DNA of 39,662 nt. Source: Fidelibacterota bacterium (GTDB lineage Bacteria > Fidelibacterota > UBA2242). Of this stretch, positions 17,643 through 29,600 are shown one piece after another. The position numbers and the translations under genes are program-made. Under the pieces are notes generated by a model that was given only the letters and a program-made list of their open reading frames with translations, was not told the origin of the DNA and searched no databases. The stretch covers positions 1-39,662 of the forward strand of contig JAGLWX010000067.1 in the NCBI GenBank assembly GCA_023133185.1. Reading direction: 5' to 3'. Positions within the stretch are counted from its first letter, which is position 1; every line of letters starts with the position of its first letter.

Positions 17643-20600
17643 ATGATTCCGATTAAACGAATCATCACAATCACGACAATAATCTTCGGACTTAACCTGC
17701 TCATTCTGCAGACAGCCCGCGCACAAGGCAATCGAATTGATGTTCCTGCCGATTACAGCGCCATCCAATCCGCTATCGATGCATCTACTAATGGCGATAC
17801 TGTCCTTGTCCAACCCGGCACCTACGTAGAGAATATCAACTTCAACGGCAAGAATATCGTTGTTGGGTCATTGACATTGACAACTGGTGACACCTCATAT
17901 ATATCCCAGACGGTGATTGATGGAAATCAAAATGGGAGTGTGGTTACGTTTAATAATAGTGAAGATTCCACAGCGGTATTGAGTGGCTTTACTATAACTA
18001 ATGGCTATGCCTCAGGAAACGACGACCGAGAAAGCCGTGGTGGTGGTATATATTGTGGTTATTATGCTGCTACCGACCCCAATCCCACATTAATGAACCT
18101 AATAATTAAGAATAATACAGCAACCCAACATGGAGGAGGTGTTGCTATTGATGTTGCAAATGTAAACTTAAAAAATATTAAAATAATTAATAATACAGCT
18201 GAAAGTGAGGGTGGAGGAATATATTGTCGTGATGCGAATAATACTTATATTTCCAATGCGTTGATATCTGGTAATACAGCCCATAGGCATGGTGGTATTA
18301 GATGTGAGAATTCTGATCCAGTACTCAATAATGTTACAATCACAAATAATACAGGAAGTGATGGTGGCGGTATTGGTTGCAGGTATTATTCTGATCCGGT
18401 ATTAATTAATACGATAGTTTGGAATAATCTACCGAATAATGTTTATTTCATTTTGGATTATCCTGAAAATTCGATTACTTTTTCCTACTCTGATATCCAG
18501 GGCGGCCAGGACAGTATTGTCACAAATGACAATGGCTCTGTGATCTGGCTCTCCGGCAACATTGATCTCTATCCCCAATTCGTCGATTCTGCCAATGGTG
18601 ATTACCGCTTAGCCGATACTTCTCCCTGCATCGCTATGGGAACCAACTCTATCGAAATCGATGGAACTACATACACGGCACCTACAATCGACCTCGACGG
18701 TAACCCCCGACCGATGCCAGCCGGAACTCGCCCTGATATGGGAGCGTATGAGAATCAGACCGCCTATCCCGACACCACCTACATCACCGGCGGCACGATC
18801 AGCACGGACAGCACCTGGAGCAAGGCCCGCAGCCCCTATGTGATCTCCGGGGATGTTACTTTAGCAAACGGTGCTACGCTTTCGATAGAGCCTGGAGTTA
18901 AAATATATTTTAAAGCAAATCACGATGATCAGAATTCAGGTTCAAATAATAATCTTTCAGAATTGAGAATTAATGATGGATGGCTAAAAGCTAATGGAAC
19001 AGACACTGATTCTATTGTTTTTACAAGTCGGTCATCTAATCCAAATGATGGGGATTGGGGAGGTATAAGACTTAATTCCAGTCAGCGAGACTCTCTACAG
19101 TATTGTGTGATTGAATATTCCGGTATTGGGTTGTTTTTTAATTCAAATGCTTTAATCAAACATTGTCGGATTTCCCATTCACCTGAACCTGGAATAGCAG
19201 TTGCCCAGAATTCCAATACCTCTGTCGATACAACTATAATATCAAATTGTAATATTTCAAATAATCAAGGTAATGGAGTATCATTTGCTGGTTCGAATCC
19301 CCTTAAACTACAGAAAAGTAAAATATATGCAAATCAGGCAAATGGCATTTACATTGGATGGGACTCACCAACTGAATTTTATTTAATTCAGTTTAATAAT
19401 ATTCATTCCAATTCAGGCTTCGATATATATAACGCGGTTCATGGGGATATCGATGCCCGCTACAACTACTGGGGCACCACCGCCACTGCTGAAATGTCCA
19501 CCACACCGGAACTCCATAATATCTCCACTATCCACGATTATTTCGACGACAACAGTCTCGGCACTGTCGATTACTCCCAATTCCTCGATGCGCCCTGGCC
19601 CGATGGTGAACCGGTCTTCCCCGACACCACCTACATCACCGGCGGGACGATCACTCAGGACAGCATCTGGACAAAAGCTCGGAGTCCATATAAGGTACTT
19701 CAAGATCTTACTATAAATAACGGTGCTATTTTAACAATTGAGGGCGGAGTTGAAGTCATAATAGCAACAAATACTAATCCTGAAGATCCTGGTATTTCAA
19801 TAATTATTGCAAATGGCTCAATCAACATGGAATCCGATCAAAGCAACTTGATCAGGTTTGTAACTGAGGATTCCACATATATGCCAACAGATGGTAACTC
19901 AGGATTAGGATGGAGAGGGTTATCATATTGGAATTCAGTAGCCGATGTGCATGATTGTATTATTGAAAATGCGAACACGGGAATTCAAATCTTAGCTGAT
20001 AGTTTTCATGTTGCAAGAACTATTTTTACAAATTGTTTCGCTGCCATGCACATTTCTTCCCACAACAGTGGGTTTAACAATGGTTCTATTCGTAATGTAA
20101 CAATTAGCAAAATGACTAATCCTCCTGGTGAACCCTCCGATTCGCCAATTGAAATATATGCTCCAGGAAATGTGTCAATTGAATACTCCAATATTGAAAG
20201 TATAAATAATTCTCAATATTCTGACATTGATGCCAAATACAACTACTGGGGCACCACCGCCACCGCCGAGATGTCCACCACGCCGGAACTCCACGATATT
20301 TCCACCATCCACGACTACTTCGATGATAATAGCCTCGGCACGGTGGACTACTCCCAGTTCCTCGACGCTCCCTGGCCTGATGGCGAACCGGTATTCCCCG
20401 ACACCACCTACATCACCGGCGGAACCATATCTCAGGACAGCACCTGGACAAAAGCACTAAGTCCTTATGTGATCTCCGGGGATGTTGTTGTGGGTAATGG
20501 AGCGACTCTGACGATTGAGCCGGGGGTGGAGGTGTTATTTGTATATAGAACTGATGCTATGGCCTCTGGTGCACACCTTGATTTAATCGAGATTACCATT

Positions 20601-23600
20601 AATGCTAACTCAAGATTAATCGCAAATGGAACTGAATCAGACAGTATTTTCATTAGATCACGTTCAAATCCAGAACAAATTTGTGGATGGGGAGCGATCT
20701 ATTTGAATTCAGATTCAAATGAAATTAATTATACAAAAATTGAAAATGCATATAAAGCACTCTTTGTTAATGGTGCCGTAAAAATGTATAACTCATATAT
20801 TAATAATTGCGCATTTGGTATATATAAAGAACTAAATGATAATTTTGATATAAAATATTGTACATTTTCAAATAATTATGATGCTGATATTTGGATGAAT
20901 GGAATCTATGGCGATGAACAAATTCAAAATAATAATTTTTATTCATTAATTGCTATTTATATCAATTATTATACAAATGATGTTTTATCTGCAACTAATA
21001 ATTATTGGGGCTCTGTTTCAACAAGTGAAATTTCAGAAGGAAATAACCCAAAAAACATCTCTTCAATTCATGATAAATATGATGATCTTCAAATGGGACT
21101 TGTCGACTACTCCCACTGGCTCGACGCCCCCTGGCCCGATGGTCAACCCGTAGGCGGCACCTATGGTGCCGAATTACTAATTACGAATTACGAATTTACT
21201 AATGAAATGCTTACCTACCATTCCGGGGACAGCATCTTCATCCAGATCACGGACCCTGACCGCAACAGCGACGACATCATTCCCGATCAACTCACTCTGG
21301 ACATCTGGAGCGAAACCGAGACCACTCACGAAACCCTGACCCTCAACGAGACCGACCTCGCCACCGGCATCTTCCGGGGCTGGATCAAATTAGACGACGC
21401 CACCGGTGTGCCCTTCCCGGACGGGCAGCTGCAGCTCAGTCATGGCGACTGGATGTATTTTCAGTATATTGATCCGGCGGATGATTGGGGAAATGTGGAT
21501 ACTTTACTTGATGGTCGTGTTTTTGAACTGACCGTGAAGAATGGATACGCACTTGCTGATGATGAGACTTGGACCTTATCAAATGAACCATATTTGATCA
21601 CTGGCGATATTCAAATTTATACTTTTAAAACTCTTACGATTGACCCGGGTGTAAGAATCTATGTTTTACCATATCATGATGATTTTCAAGTGAATTATGA
21701 AACCAACTTAAGCGATATTGAAGTAAATGATGGCACATTGAACGCTGTTGGAACAATTAGTGATAGTATAATCTTTTCTCCTTATTCAATTACAATTCAT
21801 CCAAATATGTGGCGTGGAATAATATTTACTGGATCTGAAAACACAAACGGTGAAATTCGATACTGTCGAATAGAAGGGGCAGTGCGAGGAGTTGATATTG
21901 AAGGAAACTCTCCTATTATTAGTCACTCAAATATAAGAAATAATGAACAAGGCGTTTGGATAAGTGGAAATTGGAGTAGTGATGTTCCGAGGGATAATTC
22001 AAAGATTAAAAGTTGTAATATATCAAAGAATGAGCATGGTATATATGTTGTTGGTTCAACGACTATTAAAGACAACGTAATAAAAGATAACAAATACGGA
22101 ATTTTCCTTGGTCAAGGAGGATTTCCAGTTTCAATTACTGGTAATACACTATCAAATAATGAATGTACCAGTTTATATGTTAGGCCAATTGATGTATCAG
22201 AAGTAATATTTTCGAATAATAATATTCCCTATAATGGTGGAAATTCTGTTATAGACTATTATTCCCAAGAGGAGTTGATTGCTAAATACAATTATTGGGG
22301 CACTGCAACCACCTCTGAAATGAATTCCGGCAGTAATCCAAAAAATATATTCGCTATTCTGGATAAGTTCGACGATCAATCCAGAGGAATCGTCAACTAC
22401 TCTCGTTGGCTGGACGCACCCTGGCCCGATGGCACACCGGCGCCGGGCGGATATACCGGGGAGATGAATTTCATCTATTCCGACGGCAGCGACGCCTGGG
22501 GCTACAATGAAGGCGACACGCTCTATGTCAAACTCTACGATCCCGATCTGAATACCGATATCAATACTCCTGAATATGCCACCGTCGAGGTCTGGAGCCA
22601 ACTGGAAAACGTCCCGGAGATGCTCAATCTCAACGAAGTTGACGCCGACACCGGGCTATTCATCGGCTGGATGCTGTGTGACAGTCAGACCGGTTTCGCC
22701 ATGACCGATGGAGTTTTACAGGTGGATCAGGGGAACCGGGTTTGGGTACAATATACCGATGCTGTAGATGATTGGAATAATCAGAATACAACAACTCAGG
22801 ATTCGGTTACCTATGATTTCCGTATTCGGGAATATGAGTCGGATGAGAATACGGTTTTGTTGCTGCATTTTAATGAAGGGGAAGGACAATTATTAAATGA
22901 TGCTAGTGACTTTAGCAATAATGGTCAGCTCGGGCCATCTGTTAATCAAGATTCACAGGATCCAGTATGGATTGCTGGAATTAATGATTTTGGACTATCA
23001 TTTGATGGATCTGACGACTATGCTTTCGTAAATCATATTGATAAATATAATTTAACCGATTTGACAATTGATTTTTGGATTTTTTCTGATGCATCTATGG
23101 GTAATTGGGGATGTATTGTTTCTAAAGAAAATAATGATTCACCACTTGCTTGGCCATTTAGTATCCATATTGAATCCAGTTCTGGGAGAGTGATGCATAA
23201 TTTTTCTGTTGATGTTGGGGGGCATCATTCGTTCACATCAGAAAAAAGTATTAAAGAAGTTGGCTGGCATCATGTGAGAGTTGTAAGAAATGACACATTA
23301 AAAACTGTAAAAATATACATCGATCAAATACTTGATAATACGTGGAATTATAATGGAACAATAGATCAAAACGACCAAATTATTGGAATTGGAAGCAATC
23401 CTACCGGAGGAGGATGGGGCTTTCCATTTAAAGGGTTAATTGATGAGCTAAGAATATCGAATATCGCCCGGACTTCCTTTGATTATGAATACACCGAAAA
23501 TCCTCCTGGCAAGGTCAGCGACCTCGCTGTTATCGACTCTACCTCCCAGTCCATCACACTACAGTGGCATGCGCCCGGCGCGGATAATTACACCGGTACC

Positions 23601-26600
23601 TGTGATCTCTACGACCTGCGCATATCCACCAGCCTGATTGATTCCGCTAATTTCGCCTCGGCTTCTCCTGTTTCCTGTTTCCTTTCTCCTTCCTCCGCCG
23701 GTACGTTACAGTCGTTCATGGTGGATAGTCTGAATTATGCTACGACCTACTATTTCGCCCTGAAAGCCAAAGATGACGAAGGCTTATGGTCGCCGATCTC
23801 CAATGTTGTCGCTGGGCACACCGAACCCAAAGACGAAACGCCGCCGGGGACCATCAGCGATCTGGCGCAGAGTTCCGTTTCCAAGCGCAGCGCGATCATC
23901 ACCTGGACCGCACCCGCCGATGACGGGCAATCGGGACGTCCTATCTCCGGCTACACGGTCTATTACGCCACTTTCCCGATCAATGGCACTAATTTTATGA
24001 CGGCTGACTCCCTTGCTCCTCTGCACCTCAGCCCCCTCTTTCCGGGCGTTGCGATTTTCGATACACTTACCAACTTATTACCCAATACCCTTTACTACGC
24101 CGCCGTCCGCTCTTACGACGAAGTCCCCAACTGGTCGGCGCTTTCCAATGTTCTGCAACTCACCACCGCAGCGGTTCCGGTGATTGCAGACGTCACATTT
24201 CCAATGAATGCCTACGACGCGCAGCGCAGCCGCAGTGTGCCCTATAATGGCGCGACGCTGGGAACCTTCCGCTGGACCTTCAATACCGGCGCGGCGGTGT
24301 CATCGTCGCCGGTAATCGACAATGACGGGACGGTTTATGTCGGTTCCGAAGATGGTAAGGTCTATGCCGTCGATCCCGGCGGGAATCAGCTGTGGAGCAA
24401 GAGTCTTGGCGAGGGCGTCTTCGCAGCGCCCTGCATCGGCACGGAGAATCATCTCTTCGTTACATGCAAGAACAATAAAGTCTATGCACTGAATAAAACC
24501 ACCGGCGATACGCTCTGGACTTACACCACCGGTGGGCAAATCTACAGTTCACCGGTCATCAGTTCTTTCGGTTATCTCTATGTGGGCAGTCTCGATAATA
24601 AAGTCTATGCCCTGACAAGTGACGCCGGCGATTTGGTCTGGACTTTCACCGGCAGCGGGAAGTTTTACGCTTCACCGGCGTTGACTATTGACGAATCCAA
24701 ACTGATTATCGGCGATCAATCAGGCAAACTCTACGCATTGAATCCTCATACCGGCGAAAAACTCTGGGAATACCCGGCGAATTCTGCTATCTATGCCAAT
24801 GCTGCGGTGGACTCTACTGGCAATATATATTTCGGCGCCCAGAACGGCAGGCTCTATTGTCTCTCATCAATCGGCGCTTACAAGTGGGATTACAATACCG
24901 GCGGTGCGATCTTCTATGCCTCACCGACGCTGGGTTATGCTTCGGTATCCACAAAAGCAAGCATGGTAAATGATGCTACTGATATGTTAAAATCCTTTAA
25001 GAAAGTTGATACAGGAAACAGGAATCAGGAAACAGGAATCAGGAAAAGGGAATCAGGAAATTGGAAACTGGAAACCGGAAAGTCGATAAATCGAAAAGCG
25101 GCAATGCGGAACGATAATACTCTATTAAAATCCAAAGATCAAAGTACTGCCAAAATTCCATCTTCCGGTCTCCGTTCTTCCGTCTCCGGTCTCCTGTCTC
25201 CTGTCTCCTCAATCTCCGGTTCTTCTGCTGATGTGATCTACATCGGTTCCGACGGTCAGAAACTGCACGCCGTGAATGCGTCAACGGGAGCCAATATCTG
25301 GTCCTACACGACGCTCGGCAATATCCGCAATGGCGCGGTGCTGAGCGCCAACGGTTTTCTTTATTTCGGTTCATCCGATGATTTGCTGTACTGTATCAAG
25401 ACCGATGGCAGCCGCCGCTGGGCATATAAGACCGGTGGTGATCTTTATACCTCCAATCCGGCGATGGGGCTGGACGGCGCGGTCTATATCGGCTGCTACG
25501 ACAATAAACTCTACGCCGTGGGCGAATACCTCGAAGTGGTCGATCCGGTGGTGGTCTCCACCTATCCGGCGATGAACTCCTGCACTATGCCGGTTGATAC
25601 GACGATCCGGGTGAAATTTAATACCATTATCAATATGTTCACTGTTGATGAAAACTCATTCTATGTCTATGGTAAACAGCATGGCAGATATAGCGGAACA
25701 TATGCCTGGAGTGCTGCTGACTCCGCAGTAGTATTCACATCGAATGATAATTTCTTTTATGGTGAGGAGATTACTGTCCTGCTTACTGATGGAATTAGGA
25801 GTGTGAGTGGGGGGAACTATCAGAATTTGCGAATTACTTTTTATACGAAACCAATACCACAAAATGAAACCTTGTCCTCAACTCCTAGTTGGGTTACCTC
25901 GGAAATATTTAACAATGAAGATATAGCACTTGCAGATTTGAATGGTGATGGTTATCTGGATATGGTAGCCTTACGTGGATATGATGAACCTAGGCCTTCT
26001 CTGTATATATACCTGAATGCCGGTGGATATTTTAATCAGACCGCGACTTATTCAATTTTTGTTGATGCTCATGGCCTGATAGATGTGGTGGATATTGACA
26101 ATGACGGAGATCCGGATATTTCATTTTACAGCAATGAAAATAGCCGGATAGAGATATATAAGAATACGAGTGGATTTTTGTCCATGACACCGCAGATTAT
26201 CAATGCTCGTGGATTTTATTCCTGGGGTGATCTAAATAATGACTCATATCCTGATCTAGCTGTAAAAACTGATTATAATAGGATTTATCTAAATAATTCA
26301 GGGACTATTGAAAGTGACCCAGTTTGGAGCGAATACACAGGGGAAGCATATCATGCTGAACGATGTATCTGGGTGGATTACGATAGTGATGGGGACCAGG
26401 ATATTCTTTTTGGATTAAAGCTTTATCGCAATAACAATGGAACGGTTGGTACAGTTGTTTACCAATTGGGAGCAGGACTTCCGAACGGAGAAACACAAGA
26501 CTATGCAGTAGGTGATATTGATAGGGATGGATATCCAGAGATAGGTTTAGCCTCACCGGTCTATCCATCATCGAGTAAAGTATATAAATATAATGGGATA

Positions 26601-29600
26601 GATGCATTCACAGAAATTTGGTCGAGTAGCCATGGGACATCTAGATCAATAGAATTTGTTGATGTGGATGGAGATGGATATCTGGATTTGTATCTAGGAA
26701 CATTTGGATCAAAAGGGAGAGAAAATTACACTCAGGATGTAGTGTATTTAAATCACAGCGGAGAAATAAGTACAGTACCTGATTGGGCAACCGATGAGGT
26801 TACGAACACGCTTAAGAGTGCATGGGGAGATATAGATAGAGATGGGGATATGGATCTGGCATTGGTAAGTAATACACAAATTAGGGAACCTATATATGTA
26901 TATTTCAACCACCTCGAATGGCGCTTCAACGTCTCAATCGATGAAATGACCCAGCCCGAATATTCCGGAACTTTTGCGGTTCCTTATACCATTGATAATC
27001 CCGGCAACAATTCGACGTCGTTGATCTGTCGATATTCAACCAATAACGGCACTACCTGGAATATTCCGACAACCGTCAGCGATACTACGGATATTGGATC
27101 GTCAGGTTACGAAGGAACAATTGCCTGGCAGTCGGCGGTTGACCTGCCGGGTCTGGATATTGAAGATGTCGTTTTTGCTATCACGCCCTGGGACAATGCA
27201 AATACCGGCAAGTCCGATACAGTGCATATCCATGTGGACAATAACCTGCCGCCAACTGTTGATATGGTTGCAATCTCCGGTGAACAGAGCGGCGATATAC
27301 CAATTACGGTCAATTATAATGACGCAGAGAATGATACACTGACATTGACGGTGGAATATGCCGAAGTTGGTGATCAGAACTGGTTAGCGGCTTCAGTCGA
27401 TGCCGATATAAATGCTCTCACAGGATCAAGTCTTGCCCTGACGTGGAATACATTGACCGATCTGCCTGATATGTCCGGCGCTTACCGGTTCCGGGTGACT
27501 GCCCGTGATAAGGATCAGGGTGTGCCGGATACACTGGCAATTCGGATTGACAACTATCATAAACAGTCCATCTCTTTATCTATCAGTGAGAGTCCCGTCC
27601 GGGATACACTGGATATAAATTATTCGATTACCGATCCCACGAATGACACTCTGCGACTGATCTGCCGTTACGCCGTCAATGCGCAATTTGATGATAAAGC
27701 GTCTTCAACTAAAAGTGGATTAATCGGCAACGATCCGGTTTCCGGTACCGGTCGATTTCCTACGAAATCGGCGAAAAAAGGCAAACCGTTTAAATCGTCA
27801 AAATCTGCTGAATCAGTTGAAATTGTAAATCCTGTTCCGATAAGTCGGGATTCCTACGGAATTAGTCCTGTAAAAGGCATTACTTCGGCGGAATGGCATC
27901 TGCCCTACATTGTCAGCGACACACTTCAGATCACGCCTGATGAATACAGCGGGATTCTGCAATGGTACACCCATTACAACCTGCCCGGAATGGATATTGA
28001 CACTGTCGTGCTGACAATTCATCCCGACGATTATTGGGCAGTGGGAACAGGTGATACGCTGATCTTTGAATTGGACAATAATCGCAGTCCGGTAGCGAGT
28101 ATCTCACCCATTGCCGGCGAAGAATCCGATAGCGTCACTATTCATTATTCGATAACTGATACGGAAGGTGATCAGGCGTCAATCTATTGTGAATTCAAGC
28201 GCAAGTATGAATTGAACTGGCATCCTGCAACCGTTTTTGGCGATACCGTCAACCTTGCGACCGGAGATCATTCATTAATATGGTTGTCTTCAAATGATGT
28301 CCCCGCTTATGTTGGACACGTGATTTTCCGGATTACTCCCAAAGATAACGATCAGGGTGAGGCGACGTCCATTGAAATATTAATAGACCAGGTCGGCGCG
28401 CCGATGGTGACAGCGCTTTCAGTTGGCAGCGCTGATGAATATTCCGGTGATATCAGCGTCGCTTATGTCATTACCGATGATGAAAGCGATGCTGTGGATT
28501 TGTCTGTTGAGTATTCGCTGAGCGATGGACAAGGCTGGCAGACGGCGACCGTCGGCGGCAATGTTACGGGCATTACACCTGAGAATTATACCGGGTCCTT
28601 TGTGTGGCACTCGGTAACTGACGCCGCAGGTGTTGATTCACCGGCGGTATGCCTGCGAGTGACGCCGTCGGATGGACATTCAGGCGGAGCTCTGATTAGC
28701 GAAGCCTTTCACCTGGATAATAATGAAGCGCCTGAAATTGCTCTGAATGTAGAATATACGGAACTCAATGGAATGATAGACCTGCCTTACGTAATCACGG
28801 ATGCGGAATCTGATTCTATCAGGATGAAATTGCAATATTCCTCCGATAAGATGAACTCCTGGAATGATTGTACGCTGGAGAGTGATTCCATAATTGGCGC
28901 AGACGAATATTCCGGTTCTGCTTCATGGAATTCGGTAACAGATTTACCGGGAATTGATATTGACTCGCTTTTTGTAATGCTGCAATGCTTTGACAATGAT
29001 TCCGGTAATATTGATACCGCAATGCTTCATATAGATAACAATGCTGTTCCGGTTGTGGAGATTGCACCGCTCATGACCGAACAGCACGATACGGTAATAA
29101 TTCAATATACTGTTTTTGACGAAGAATCTGACCAATTGACTGTAAATGCAAGTTTCAGTTATGATAATGGACAAAACTGGAGTTCGTCAACATTATCCGC
29201 AGGCGGTAAAAACAGTGTCGGAGGAAAGTTGGAAACCGGCGGGCAACTTGTCTGGAATTCCTTTACTGATCTGCCTGATACAAATTGCCAGGACCTGATG
29301 TTCAGGATTCGGGTTTTTGATAATGATGAAGGTATTGATGATACAATTACTTTTGATCTGGATAATTATCAATTACAGAGCATAGACATTGCCGACATTA
29401 CAGAAGAACAGAGAGATACGGTTACATTCGATATTACCCTTACAGATGAAAGCAATGATACCAGCGACCTGAATATTGCTTACAGCATTGACGGGGGAAT
29501 TGACTGGCTGGAGAGTATTGCAATTGATGGAGAAATGAATAATTATCTTCCGGGTAATTTCCAATTGCAATGGAGTTCTATGGACGACCTGCCGGGTTTT

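Noticed and set aside
15071..17646. Open frames at 15071-15340, 15657-16283 and 17059-17646 with peptides such as NNPPIYWWDKNAP
   Set aside because: They are translations of the P1-P4 hairpins and spacers; the repeated peptide arises because the DNA is repeated. They cross cluster boundaries and have no domain.
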